A DNA stretch of 64,000 nucleotides from Bacteroidota bacterium (GCA_020444275.1 JAHLLG010000002.1:310001-374000); one strand, 5' to 3'. Numbered from the stretch's first letter, positions 1 through 9,792 are shown. Program-made: numbers and translations. Notes: generated by a model from the letters alone, not told the origin.

Positions 1-1089
1 TTTTATTAACACGTTGGGATGAAACTTTAGTTGGGGTTTATTGTATTTGGATGCGAATTTCAATAAAAAGAATTGGGCTAATTGTATCACATCATCATCC
101 CTTTCTCGTAATGGTGGTAAGTTAATTTTTATGGTATTAATCCGGTACAAAAGATCTTCACGAAAGGTGTTTTTTTCTATCATTTCCTCAAGATCCTTGT
201 TAGTGGCGCAAATTAATCGGATATCGACAGGAATGGGCTTATTAGAACCCACTCTAAAAATTTCTTTATTTTGTATAGCGGTTAAAAGTTTAGCCTGCAG
301 AGGTAATGGTAAGTTTCCAATTTCATCCAGAAACAAAGTGCCTCCGGATGCAATTTCAAATCGTCCAACTCGGTGTTCTTTGGCATCCGTAAATGCTCCT
401 TTTTCATGACCAAAAAGTTCACTTTCAAATAAATTTTCTTGCAGGGCTCCAATGTCCACATTTACAAAAACTTCTTTAGCTCTAGTTGACTTTCTATGAA
501 TTTCACGTGCAATTACTTCTTTTCCCGTACCATTTTCTCCTAATATTAGTACATTGGCATCTGTTTTTGCAACTTTTTCTATCATATCAAAAACCTTCTT
601 CATTTCAGAAGAGTTGCCAACTACATGGCTGTAATTTTCATCAATCTTTTCTGTTAAATGCTTCTGCTTTTGTTCTAAACTCTGAATTTTTAATTTCGAT
701 TGTCGTAGATTATATGCTGAAAGTATTGTGGATAGAATCTTCTTTTCATCCCACGATTTTTGGATGAAATCAGCAGCACCTTCTTTCATGGCTTTAACCG
801 CCAACTCAACATCGCCATATGCAGTTATTAAAACAATCGTTGCGTTGGAATCTTTGGCAAGAATCTCCTTCATCCAATATATTCCTTCATTGCCTGTATT
901 AACACCTGCTTTGAAATTCATATCCAGCAGAATAATATCATAAATTTCCTTTCTTAGTTGCTCGTGAATAAGATTCGGATTTTTTATGGTATCAATTTGT
1001 GAAAAGTGTTTCGATAAGAAAAACCGAAATGCTATCAATAACTCCTCATTATCATCTACAATTAGTATTTTACCTTTCGACTTTGACAT
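1..1089 (-). CDS. Sigma-54-dependent response regulator (NtrC family), 3' end outside the window
   Basis: Read on the minus strand from ATG at 1087-1089, it stays open for 363 codons and runs off the left edge. The receiver domain covers about residues 6-125, with the acidic pair in ILIVDDNEE and the expected phospho-acceptor Asp56 (IILLDMNF). The AAA+ domain follows, with Walker A GENGTGKE (about 184-191), loop 1 as GAFTDA (231-236) instead of the usual GAFTGA, and Walker B TLFLDEIG (251-258). The C-terminal Fis-type HTH would lie off-window. Proteins of this family bind upstream sites and use ATP to open sigma-54 promoters. It is divergent from three ABC permeases whose upstream gap has a sigma-54-like site, so it probably controls them. 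A cognate kinase is not in view. Confidence 0.93.
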   Translation of the reverse strand, partial: MSKSKGKILIVDDNEELLIAFRFFLSKHFSQIDTIKNPNLIHEQLRKEIYDIILLDMNFKAGVNTGNEGIYWMKEILAKDSNATIVLITAYGDVELAVKAMKEGAADFIQKSWDEKKILSTILSAYNLRQSKLKIQSLEQKQKHLTEKIDENYSHVVGNSSEMKKVFDMIEKVAKTDANVLILGENGTGKEVIAREIHRKSTRAKEVFVNVDIGALQENLFESELFGHEKGAFTDAKEHRVGRFEIASGGTLFLDEIGNLPLPLQAKLLTAIQNKEIFRVGSNKPIPVDIRLICATNKDLEEMIEKNTFREDLLYRINTIKINLPPLRERDDDVIQLAQFFLLKFASKYNKPQLKFHPNVLIK

Positions 1090-1290
1090 TTTTATAATGA
1101 TTTATTTGCTTTGTGAAACCCTGTCTGCCGAGAGGCAGGTTTGAGCCTTCTTTGTATTACCTGGTGATATAACTGTTACAAAAAGTTACGCTAAGAAAAC
1201 ACAGAGTATCCCAAAGTTTTAATACTTTTAATTTTATCTTTAATCCTTATTTAAGCATTATTGTATTAACTCATTTAATCATTTAAAATT

Positions 1291-1337
1291 ACAACATATT
1301 GTTGTTAATTCCGACATAAGTGTTGGATTTTGCAACA
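1291..1337. promoter_or_regulatory. Pair of inverted repeats, candidate enhancer sites
   Basis: Two inverted repeats sit in the divergent gap: ACAACA-TAT-TGTTGT at 1291-1305 and TGTTG-N7-CAACA at 1321-1337. They lie about 55-100 bp upstream of the sigma-54-like site at 1393, the usual distance for an NtrC-type activator. The symmetry is visible directly; binding by the adjacent regulator is inferred. Confidence 0.5.
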
Positions 1338-1392
1338 GTAAAATATTGAGTTGGTTATTGTAAAGTTAAGATAATGTGAATATAAGGATTTT

Positions 1393-1407
1393 TGGTATAA
1401 CATTGGT
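1393..1407 (+). promoter_or_regulatory. Candidate sigma-54 promoter of the ABC permease operon
   Basis: TGGTATAACATTGGT fits the -24 half of the consensus (TGGYAY) well and the -12 half only in part (TGG for TTG, T for C). Transcription would start near 1418, leaving a short leader to the ATG at 1438. The divergent sigma-54 activator supports it. The imperfect -12 element is the weak point. Confidence 0.5.
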
Positions 1408-1437
1408 TGTCCTATTTGAAAATATAAAATAATTGTT

Positions 1438-3819
1438 ATGATTACAAATTATATAAAAATTGCTTTAAGAAATTTCTATAGAAATAAATCTATAACCTTT
1501 ATTAAAATTCTGGGACTTGCATTAGGTTTGGCTGTTACCTTATTTATTCTCATTTATGTAAGTACAGAAACAAGTTACAACGATGATTATAAAAATAAGA
1601 ACAGAATTGTAAGAGTATGTCAGAATAATAAAATACACGGATGGCATACAGCAAATACTCCATTTCCAATGAGAGATGGATTATTAGATAATTTTCCAGA
1701 AGTAGAAAAAGCTACAAGATACATGATTATTAATGATTTTATTTTTAATAAACACGGTGAGGAGTTTACAGGTAATAAAATGCTTGGTGTCGATGAAAAC
1801 TTTTTTGAAATATTTAGTATTCAAAAAGTAAAGGGAGATGTAAGTAGTTTTATTTCAGGTAATAATATTGTTGTTACAGAATCTGCTGCAAACAGATATT
1901 TTGGTTCAACCGATATCATAAATGAATCTGTGGAAACAAAAATAGGAGAGAAGGATGTTGTGTTAAACATTATAGCCGTAATCAAGGATTTCCCTTCGGC
2001 ATCTACAATACAAGCAGATATCATTTCCAACTCAGATATTGGTTTAGAGCTGGTTAATAAACGGATGATGTGGAGTGATGGTAAAGAGCGCGATTCGGAT
2101 ATTTATCGCAATGATTGGTCAACAAACTTTGTACAAACCTACGCTATCTTTAACAAAGTAGAAAACAAAATAAATTTTGACGATAAGCTAAGAGTATTAG
2201 AAGCCAAATATCTTGAAGATACAACAGAACGAGATTACTATATTCAGGATTTGGATGATATTTATTTGCACTCCGACGGAATGTATGGCAATGAGGAGGT
2301 TGGGGACTTAAAATCAATATACATTTTTTCATTGGTAGCATTTTTGGTTTTGGTTATTGCAAGTATTAATTATATTATACTTTCCATTTCACAAATGCTT
2401 GCGCGAAAAAAGGAAGTGGGGATTAGAAAAATTGTAGGGGCCAGAAGTAGAGATTTGTTTAAACAAATAGTTATAGAATCATTACTTGTTCTGATCGTTA
2501 CACTGCCATTGGCATTAATATTAATTGAGCAGTTAAGGCCATTTCTCGAGAATATCATTCAGAAAGAAATAAAGTTCATTTACAATTATAAAATAATTCT
2601 TGGCTTTTTATCCATCATGTTATTTGTGGTTTTTATACCCGGTGTAAATATTATTTTTTATTTGAATAGAATTTCACCTCTGTCGATTTTCCGTAAAGAT
2701 GTTCAAGGACAGGCCAGAGGCTTAGGTAAAAAGAGTATATTAATCATATTACAATTTATTATTTTCATTGTATTGGTTGTTCTGGCTTTAGGAATTAAGC
2801 GACAAATTGATTATTCAATGCACAGTAATTTGGGATTTAATCCTGAAAATAAGATCACTGTATTTGTTAAGGATTTGGTTCAAAATGGCAAATACGAAAC
2901 CCTTAAAGCTGAACTGTTAAATGATCCGGATATTGCAAATGTTTCCGGTGCCATGTGGTTGCCACCTTCAAATAGCAGGATGAGTGTGAGCTACTCCGAT
3001 TCAAACTTTACAGAACCGTTGAAAATAGAAGCGCTTTTTGTTGATCCGGATTTTATTGAAACCTTTGATATTAAATTGATTAAAGGAAAATCGTTAAGCG
3101 AATTCAAAGCAAACCCGGATTGGAAAATTGTGGTAAATGAATCATTAGCCGAGATACTCGGAAATGATGTTATTGGGAAAGAAGTGTGGAATGGAGAAAC
3201 AGTTGGTATAATTAGCGATTTCAGGTTTCATTCTGTGCATGAGGAAATTCAACCTATGATGCTGGTTACAGGAAACTATATGATTAACGAAATGATTGTA
3301 AGTTACAATAGTCCAATTAGTGATAAATACATTGTTGAGTTAAAAGAGCAAATAAAACAGGTTGATGAGTTTTTTGATGCTGAACCTAAATTTCTGTCAG
3401 ATCGATTTGATGAACTATATGAAAAAGAGAATCGTTTGGTTGTTTTAATTAGCGTTTTTTCATTCCTAGCCATATTTATTGCCTCAATCGGCTTGTTGGG
3501 AATTACGATATTTACTACAAAGAAGCAAACCAAAAATATAGCAATCAGGAAAGTTAACGGGGCAACAACTGCAATAATCTGGAGGTTTTTAATTAAAGAT
3601 TATATTCAGTTAATTTTAATAGCTTTTGTTATTGCAGTTCCTGTTGCATATTTTCTCTTGAATAAATGGCTGCAAGATTTTGCATATAAAGCTCCAATTG
3701 ACTGGTGGATATTTATTGTAGCAGGAATTCTGGCGTTGTTAATCTCTTTACTAACTATTAGCTGGTATAGCTTAAAAGCAGCACGTAAAAATCCTGTTGA
3801 AAGTTTACGTTACGAATAA
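1438..3819 (+). CDS. MacB/FtsX-type ABC transporter permease (first of three)
   Basis: A 793-residue inner membrane protein with the doubled MacB layout. It has a transmembrane helix at about 20-42, a periplasmic MacB_PCD-type domain, an FtsX block near 290-405, another helix near 435-455, a second periplasmic domain, and a C-terminal FtsX block near 660-790. The coupling motif appears twice, as KEVGIRKIVGA (about 325) and NIAIRKVNGA (about 700). It ends in NPVESLRYE, like the next two genes. Such permeases work with a MacB/LolD-type ATPase in export or envelope stress functions, but none is encoded in this window. The next permease starts 11 bp downstream, so the three are one operon. The substrate is unknown. 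Confidence 0.9.
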   Translation: MITNYIKIALRNFYRNKSITFIKILGLALGLAVTLFILIYVSTETSYNDDYKNKNRIVRVCQNNKIHGWHTANTPFPMRDGLLDNFPEVEKATRYMIINDFIFNKHGEEFTGNKMLGVDENFFEIFSIQKVKGDVSSFISGNNIVVTESAANRYFGSTDIINESVETKIGEKDVVLNIIAVIKDFPSASTIQADIISNSDIGLELVNKRMMWSDGKERDSDIYRNDWSTNFVQTYAIFNKVENKINFDDKLRVLEAKYLEDTTERDYYIQDLDDIYLHSDGMYGNEEVGDLKSIYIFSLVAFLVLVIASINYIILSISQMLARKKEVGIRKIVGARSRDLFKQIVIESLLVLIVTLPLALILIEQLRPFLENIIQKEIKFIYNYKIILGFLSIMLFVVFIPGVNIIFYLNRISPLSIFRKDVQGQARGLGKKSILIILQFIIFIVLVVLALGIKRQIDYSMHSNLGFNPENKITVFVKDLVQNGKYETLKAELLNDPDIANVSGAMWLPPSNSRMSVSYSDSNFTEPLKIEALFVDPDFIETFDIKLIKGKSLSEFKANPDWKIVVNESLAEILGNDVIGKEVWNGETVGIISDFRFHSVHEEIQPMMLVTGNYMINEMIVSYNSPISDKYIVELKEQIKQVDEFFDAEPKFLSDRFDELYEKENRLVVLISVFSFLAIFIASIGLLGITIFTTKKQTKNIAIRKVNGATTAIIWRFLIKDYIQLILIAFVIAVPVAYFLLNKWLQDFAYKAPIDWWIFIVAGILALLISLLTISWYSLKAARKNPVESLRYE

Positions 3820-3830
3820 AAATTGCAATT

Positions 3831-6173
3831 ATGGTACGGCATTTTATTAGGTTACTCATACAAAGAAACTTCAAACGAAACGGTTTTCATACCTTGATAA
3901 ATATTCTGGGTTTGTCCATCGGTTTAGCTTCGTTTATACTTTTTATCACTTTTATTCAGGGATTAAAGGAGTATGATACCTTTCATGAGAACTATCATGA
4001 TATTTATCGAATAGTTAGCGAAAAAGGTGATAGCAGGGGAGCTTTTGGTGGAACACCTGCTCAACTTGGAAGTTATCTTAAAGAAAGAGTTCCTGAGATA
4101 AAACAATATGTACGCCTTGATGATATAAAGAATGTGGTAATAATAAAAGACAAGGAAAAATTCTTTGAATCGGATTTATTATATGCTGACAACAGCTTTT
4201 TCGATATATTTTCATTTCCAATTATTCAAGGTAATGTGAATAATCCTATTGAAGATATAAACTCAGTTGTTTTATCAGAAGATATGGCCCACAAGTATTT
4301 TGGCGATGTTGATCCTATCGGGAAATTCATAAAAATTGGAAATAATGAAAAGGAGTATAAAGTAACCGCTATTGTTCAGAATTATCCAGAGAATTCGAGT
4401 ATTAAGTATAGTTTCATTCTCTCGTTTGATATTATAGAAAAAGAGGCTCAGTGGGGAATGTTTAATTATACAACATATTTATTATTAGATAGTTCAAAGA
4501 AGGAGATAGCAGAAAATAAAATTAAGGACTGTGCTGTTGACAGAGGAGGAGATAATTTAATGAGTTTAAATTTCTTGAGGCTGCAGCCGCTAAAAGATAT
4601 GCGTTTTGAAGTTGTTCGTGGTAATACATTTAATACGATAGATCGAAAGTATATTTTAATATTCTTCTCAGCCTCGATATTTATTTTGCTGTTGGCTATT
4701 ATCAATTATACGAATCTGGCATCGGCCATTTCATTAAAACGATCCAAAGAGGTTGCTATTAAAAAAATCTTAGGAAGTTATAGGACAAGAATTATAATGG
4801 AATTTTTGATCGAATCAATTGTATTTGCAATATTTGCCTTAGTAATTGCCTTTATTTTAGTAGAATTGGTAAGTCCTTACTTTGGTCAGTTAATTCATGA
4901 GGAAATCCAACTTTCTTATTCATATATTCCTTTATTTATCTTGTTAGCAGTAGTTGTAGGATTAGCTGCAGGAATTTATCCATCTTTTTACGGATCGCGT
5001 TATGATATTCTTGGGTTAATGAAGCAATCTATTTATAAAGGGAAAAAAGCTAAGTTATTCAGAAACATCCTGGTTGTTTTGCAGTTTGGTATTACATGCT
5101 TTTTGTTGGTTTGTGCACTTACTTTTTCAAAACAACTTGATTTTTTATTAAATAGAAATCTTGGATTTGAAACAAAAAATGTTTTTGAAATAGATGTGCA
5201 ATGGGATGGTATTAAACTGGAAAGTTTGAAAAATGAGCTGTTAAAATTTACAGCAGTAGAAAATGTCACAACAAGTTCATTTACTGCTGGTGAGGACGGT
5301 TGGAATCAAAACACCTATTGGGAGGGAATGACTGAAGAAACGCAAATTAATATGTTTGTTTTAGCTGCCGATAAAGATTTTGTAGAAACAATGCAGATAC
5401 CGTACATTGAAAAGCTAAAGGATTTTAACAAACTTAATTTTAAAGAAAATAGATATTACATTCTCAATGAATCGGCCAAAAAGTATTTAGGTTGGGATGA
5501 ATGTATTAATAAATCATTCTCTATTCATTATAATAGTATAGGACATGTTGCTGGTGTTGTAAAGGATTTTAACTTTAGGTCTTTGCATCATGAATCAAGC
5601 CCTTCGGTTATTGTATTAAGCGGTAAACCTGTTCACGATAAAATGCAGATTAAAATTCAACCGGGAGCAGAAGTAGATTTAATGAACTTTTTAAGAAAAA
5701 AGTGGAAAGAGTATGCACCAGTTAATGCACCGCTTATTACAACAAGCTTATCTGAAGATTTTGAGAATCTGTATGCTGCAGAAAGAAAAACAAAAACAGT
5801 AATCATTCTATTTACTATTGTAGCTTTATTTATTTCTATGTTAGGATTATTTGGACTCGCAACATTTATTACATTGCAGCGAACAAAAGAAATAGGAATA
5901 CGAAAAGCCAATGGTGCCAATATTCAAAATCTTATTTTTATGCTTGTGGCTGAATTTGTAAGATGGGTTCTTCTTGCTTTGATAATTTCTGTTCCTGTGG
6001 CATTCATTTACTTAAAAAGCTGGCTTCAGAATTTTTCATATCAAACTCAACTGAGTTGGTGGGTTTTTGCTGTTTCCGGTTTATTTGTATTGTTTATTGC
6101 TTTTTTAAGTGTTATTGTTCAGTCATATAGGGCATCACTAAAAAATCCTGTTGAAAGCTTACGTTACGAATAG
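3831..6173 (+). CDS. MacB/FtsX-type ABC transporter permease (second of three)
   Basis: A 780-residue paralogue of the preceding permease with the same order: N-terminal helix, periplasmic domain, FtsX block, helix, periplasmic domain, FtsX block. Coupling motifs are KEVAIKKILGS and KEIGIRKANGA, and the C terminus is NPVESLRYE. It starts 11 bp after the first permease and ends 12 bp before the third, so it is translated from the same message. Sequence similarity to its neighbours is clear only at helices, coupling motifs and tail. The periplasmic domains differ, suggesting old duplication with different partners or cargos. It may pair with either neighbour and an ATPase encoded elsewhere. Confidence 0.9.
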   Translation: MVRHFIRLLIQRNFKRNGFHTLINILGLSIGLASFILFITFIQGLKEYDTFHENYHDIYRIVSEKGDSRGAFGGTPAQLGSYLKERVPEIKQYVRLDDIKNVVIIKDKEKFFESDLLYADNSFFDIFSFPIIQGNVNNPIEDINSVVLSEDMAHKYFGDVDPIGKFIKIGNNEKEYKVTAIVQNYPENSSIKYSFILSFDIIEKEAQWGMFNYTTYLLLDSSKKEIAENKIKDCAVDRGGDNLMSLNFLRLQPLKDMRFEVVRGNTFNTIDRKYILIFFSASIFILLLAIINYTNLASAISLKRSKEVAIKKILGSYRTRIIMEFLIESIVFAIFALVIAFILVELVSPYFGQLIHEEIQLSYSYIPLFILLAVVVGLAAGIYPSFYGSRYDILGLMKQSIYKGKKAKLFRNILVVLQFGITCFLLVCALTFSKQLDFLLNRNLGFETKNVFEIDVQWDGIKLESLKNELLKFTAVENVTTSSFTAGEDGWNQNTYWEGMTEETQINMFVLAADKDFVETMQIPYIEKLKDFNKLNFKENRYYILNESAKKYLGWDECINKSFSIHYNSIGHVAGVVKDFNFRSLHHESSPSVIVLSGKPVHDKMQIKIQPGAEVDLMNFLRKKWKEYAPVNAPLITTSLSEDFENLYAAERKTKTVIILFTIVALFISMLGLFGLATFITLQRTKEIGIRKANGANIQNLIFMLVAEFVRWVLLALIISVPVAFIYLKSWLQNFSYQTQLSWWVFAVSGLFVLFIAFLSVIVQSYRASLKNPVESLRYE

Positions 6174-6185
6174 AAAGTTGATATT

Positions 6186-8534
6186 ATGTTTAGATACACC
6201 TTAAAATTTACCCTTAGAAATATTTTTAGAAATAAGCTCTTTTCAATTATAAATATTTTAGGCTTAACGCTGGGTTTAACAGGTTCAATTTTAATTCTTT
6301 TATGGATTTGGAATGAGATTAGTTACGACCGGTTTTACAAAAACATCGATAATATTTATTTATTAGTTAACACAAATACAGATGATAACGGAAATAGTGT
6401 AGAGTATGTTGAGAGTCCTTCGCCGATGGCTGATTATTTGGAAAGTAATTTCCCGGAGATTGAAAGAACAGCGCGGGTTGAATATTTTTATAATGGAGGT
6501 TTAATTCAGAAGGGAAATGATATTCTTAAAGAAAAAGGAGCTGCGGTAGATAGTCCTTTTTTAGACATTTTTAGTATCTCTTTTAAATATGGAAACCGTC
6601 GAAATGCCCTTATCAATCCCGGATCGATAATTATTTCCGAGGATATGGCTGAACGTTATTACGGAGACAGGAATCCGATTGGCGAAATATTAAAGGTTAA
6701 GGGATACGGTGATACGTATAGAACAGTAAAAATAACAGGGGTTTATAAAAATTTCCCGAACAACTCAACCATACAATTTGATTTTATAATTCCTTTTTCG
6801 TTAGAAGAGAAATATTATGCTGATAATTGGAAGGTTTCCATTTATGCTACATTTGTTCAGACTGATTGCAATTCCAAATTAGCGGATATTAATAAAAAAA
6901 TAGCATCAATTTATAAAAACGTTATTGATGATGATCACTATTCTTCTTCTTTATATCCCTTTAAGAATCTGTATTTACATTCAAATTTAACTTTTTTTAA
7001 TAGCTACGACAGGGGAAATATTAAGCTTATTTACTTAATGAGCTTTGTAGCTGTATTAATATTATTAATTGCATGTATTAATTACATGAATCTGGCTACA
7101 GCCAGAACGGTTAAAAAACAAAAGGAAATAAGTATAAAGAAAATATTGGGTGCTAATCGTAAACGATTGGTATTAGACTTTTTAACTGAAACAGTCCTGT
7201 TTTCTTTATTTTCTTTTCAATTAGCCATTGTATTGGTGGAGCTAATTCGTCCTTTGTTTAACAGGATAACAGGAAAGGAATTAGCTATAAATTATCTTGA
7301 ACCTCAGTTGTTACTCAGTGCATGTTTAATCTTAGTGATTATTAGTTTAGTTTCGGCTATCTATCCCTATTTGTTTCTTAAATCGAATAAACCGGTTAAT
7401 TTTCTAAGAAGTAAAATTTCTCTTAAAACTAAAAGAACAAATTCTAAAAAGATACTGGTTGTATTTCAGTTTATTGTGTCAACCATTCTAATCATATTTG
7501 CAGGAGTTGTAATTAAACAGATCAGTTTTATTTATACTAAAGATTTAGGTTTTAAAAAAGAAAACATAATTGTTGTGAATTCATCTGCTCTTTCAGGAAA
7601 AGAAAAAGTCTTTAAAGAAGAGATTTTTCAGAATCCTGATGTTATTTGTGCTTCAATCGGGAAAACTCCATTTGGTGGAGGTTGGCCAGCCACATGGTCT
7701 TGGAAAGGAAAACAAGAAGAAAAAAGAATGGATGTTGTAAGCATATATTCAGATTCAGATTATTTAGAAGTATTGGGCATAAAGCTACTTGATGGAAGGT
7801 TTTTTAAAGATGGTTTTGTAGATACTAATAAGGTTGTTATCAATCAGAAGTTTGCTGATTTAATTGGAAATGATCATATACTTGGTAAAGAAATTATTTA
7901 TGGAGAGCATAAATATGAGATATTAGGTATTATAGATAATATTTATTCTCATCATTTTTCCAACGAAATAAAACCTGTTGCTATTTTTAATGAGCCAACC
8001 CATAAATTTTTAATACAGGTAAAGGAAGATAAGATGTTGGCTGTTCTCGATCATTTAAAGTCGAGTTTTGAAAAATTGGTTGATGATAGAAACTTTGAAT
8101 ATACCACAATACAAGATCAATTTGATTATATGTTTGAAAAAGAAGTAAGATTTGGCAAGTTATTCGGGTATTTTTCTTTTCTTGCCATATTTATTTCTTG
8201 CTTGGGATTATTTGGCGTTAGTGTTTTTGCTTCGGAACAGAGAACCAAAGAAATTGGAATAAGAAAGGTTTTAGGTGCTTCATCTCATAGAATTCTCAGC
8301 ATGTTAAACGCAGAATTCATCAAGCTGGTTCTTATTGCATACGCAATTTCGTGCCCAGTTGCTTGTTATATTTCAGAGCAGTGGTTGCAAAGGTTTGTTT
8401 ATAGAACCGAATTATCATGGTGGATATTTGCTGTTGCAGGAATTCTTGTATTTCTTATTGCGACTGCAACCATAAGCTGGTATAGTATAAGAGTAGCTCG
8501 AAAAAACCCGGTTGACAGTTTACGTTACGAATAA
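6186..8534 (+). CDS. MacB/FtsX-type ABC transporter permease (third of three)
   Basis: A 782-residue third paralogue with the same doubled FtsX architecture. Coupling motifs KEISIKKILGA and KEIGIRKVLGA and the end NPVDSLRYE match the family. The first helix (about 20-42) and C-terminal three-helix block (about 660-775) are clear. It closes the permease run. The next gene has its own -7 box, so the operon probably ends here, although I see no strong terminator hairpin between 8534 and 8596. No ATPase gene is adjacent. Function beyond ATP-driven envelope export or mechanotransmission cannot be read from the sequence. Confidence 0.9.
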   Translation: MFRYTLKFTLRNIFRNKLFSIINILGLTLGLTGSILILLWIWNEISYDRFYKNIDNIYLLVNTNTDDNGNSVEYVESPSPMADYLESNFPEIERTARVEYFYNGGLIQKGNDILKEKGAAVDSPFLDIFSISFKYGNRRNALINPGSIIISEDMAERYYGDRNPIGEILKVKGYGDTYRTVKITGVYKNFPNNSTIQFDFIIPFSLEEKYYADNWKVSIYATFVQTDCNSKLADINKKIASIYKNVIDDDHYSSSLYPFKNLYLHSNLTFFNSYDRGNIKLIYLMSFVAVLILLIACINYMNLATARTVKKQKEISIKKILGANRKRLVLDFLTETVLFSLFSFQLAIVLVELIRPLFNRITGKELAINYLEPQLLLSACLILVIISLVSAIYPYLFLKSNKPVNFLRSKISLKTKRTNSKKILVVFQFIVSTILIIFAGVVIKQISFIYTKDLGFKKENIIVVNSSALSGKEKVFKEEIFQNPDVICASIGKTPFGGGWPATWSWKGKQEEKRMDVVSIYSDSDYLEVLGIKLLDGRFFKDGFVDTNKVVINQKFADLIGNDHILGKEIIYGEHKYEILGIIDNIYSHHFSNEIKPVAIFNEPTHKFLIQVKEDKMLAVLDHLKSSFEKLVDDRNFEYTTIQDQFDYMFEKEVRFGKLFGYFSFLAIFISCLGLFGVSVFASEQRTKEIGIRKVLGASSHRILSMLNAEFIKLVLIAYAISCPVACYISEQWLQRFVYRTELSWWIFAVAGILVFLIATATISWYSIRVARKNPVDSLRYE

Positions 8535-8568
8535 TTAAACTGAAACAAGTTAAGTTGGTCTAAAAATC

Positions 8569-8576
8569 TATCTTTG
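8569..8576 (+). promoter_or_regulatory. Bacteroidota -7 box (TATCTTTG)
   Basis: TATCTTTG matches TAnnTTTG exactly and lies 19 bp before the ATG at 8596. I do not see a convincing -33 TTTG at the right distance, so the call rests on the -7 box alone. It suggests the Gate-domain gene can be transcribed apart from the permeases. Confidence 0.4.
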
Positions 8577-8595
8577 TAGCTTAATAGATTTATAG

Positions 8596-9561
8596 ATGGA
8601 GAACAGGCAAATCCTTGACCGTATATTAAATTGCATTAAACCGGCATTACCTAAAGCAGCGAAAACCACGCTTTGGTTGTTGAAAATTACCATCCCGGTA
8701 ACTTTTGTGGTATTGGTGCTGAATTATACAGGTTGGTTGGCACAGATTTCAGCTGGGTTACAACCCTTTTTCAATCTGTTGGGATTGCCTGCCGAATCGG
8801 CCTTTGTTTTAATTACCAGTATGCTCACCAATATATATTCAGTAATTGCTGTAATTTCAACCCTTGGAATACCAATCAGAGAAGCAACTATTCTTGCCAT
8901 AATGAGTCTGGTAGCGCACGGTTTTATTATAGAATCAGCCATTATTAAAAAATCAGGTTCTAGTGTTATTCGAATGCTTACAATTAGGGTAGTTTTTAGT
9001 TTGATTGCAGGCTTATTTTTAAATGCTATTTTACCACAAGGTGAGGTTTTGGTGCAGAAGCAAATAGTCTCAGATGAGCAAAACTTTATCCTTGTTTTGA
9101 AGGAATGGGGTGTAAACATGCTTTTTCTGGGATTAAAGATCATCAGTTTGGTTAGTATCTTATTTATTTTCCAAAATATTCTGGAGGAGTTTGGAATTAT
9201 TGCATGGATATCAAAAGCAATGAAGCCACTTATGCGTGTATTAGGCTTACCGGAAAGCACTTCAGTTTCCTTGATCGTTGTTAATACAATAGGATTAGCC
9301 TATGGTGCAGCGGTTGTATTAGATCAGCTGGATAAAAACAAAATGAACCGAAAAGATGCAGATTTATTAAATCATCATGCGGTTATCTCACATTCACAGA
9401 TTGAAGATCCATTATTATTTTTAGCTTTAGGAATAACAATTCATTGGATTATATGGCCACGAATTATTCTGGCAATTGCAGCAGTCTGGTTACGAAAACT
9501 AGAGGTGAAAATAAAAAATAGCAAAAAAGCAAAAGTTCAGCTTTTAATGAGCTCATCATAG
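8596..9561 (+). CDS. Gate/nucleoside-recognition domain membrane protein
   Basis: A 321-residue polytopic membrane protein with about eight hydrophobic segments and two repeat halves. Each half carries the motif set of the Gate domain (PF07670-type, seen in SpmA/SpmB and nucleoside permeases), for example LITSMLTNIYSVIAVISTLG in the first half and VNTIGLAYGAAVV in the second. The tail is lysine-rich and likely cytoplasmic. Sporulation is not expected in this lineage, so a spore-maturation label from a database hit would be misleading. The protein is probably a transporter or channel-like membrane protein of unknown substrate. The small zinc-ribbon gene follows 17 bp later and may be co-transcribed. 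Confidence 0.75.
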   Translation: MENRQILDRILNCIKPALPKAAKTTLWLLKITIPVTFVVLVLNYTGWLAQISAGLQPFFNLLGLPAESAFVLITSMLTNIYSVIAVISTLGIPIREATILAIMSLVAHGFIIESAIIKKSGSSVIRMLTIRVVFSLIAGLFLNAILPQGEVLVQKQIVSDEQNFILVLKEWGVNMLFLGLKIISLVSILFIFQNILEEFGIIAWISKAMKPLMRVLGLPESTSVSLIVVNTIGLAYGAAVVLDQLDKNKMNRKDADLLNHHAVISHSQIEDPLLFLALGITIHWIIWPRIILAIAAVWLRKLEVKIKNSKKAKVQLLMSSS

Positions 9562-9578
9562 ACTAAAAGAACAAAAGA

Positions 9579-9791
9579 ATGAAATTCATGGTTTGCCCGC
9601 AATGTGGAATCAGTAACTTTTATGTAATGAATGAGAAAGGAGAGAGGGTAAATATAAAAGTGAACAGAAATATAGAAATCATACCAATGGGAACAGATAA
9701 AAGTCTGGAAGGATTCAACCTTGATAAGATTTTTTGTTTGGGTTGCTCGTGGAGGGGTACTGTTAATCAGTTGAAGAAATATTTGGTTTAA
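9579..9791 (+). CDS. Small zinc-ribbon-like protein, function unknown
   Basis: A 70-residue protein with two CxxC knuckles, CPQC at residues 6-9 and CLGC near 53-56, spaced as in a zinc ribbon. The region between is a short beta-rich stretch (NEKGERVNIKVNRNIEI). There is no signal peptide or membrane helix. It starts 17 bp after the Gate-domain gene and ends just before a palindromic repeat that separates it from the converging peptidase gene. It could be a small nucleic-acid- or protein-binding accessory. I do not recognise a named family. Confidence 0.65.
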   Translation: MKFMVCPQCGISNFYVMNEKGERVNIKVNRNIEIIPMGTDKSLEGFNLDKIFCLGCSWRGTVNQLKKYLV

Positions 9792-9792
9792 T

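Noticed and set aside
8724-9260. 178-codon ORF on the minus strand inside the Gate-domain gene
   Set aside because: It is antisense to a clear membrane protein, has no family motif and no promoter or ribosome site; it is a shadow frame.
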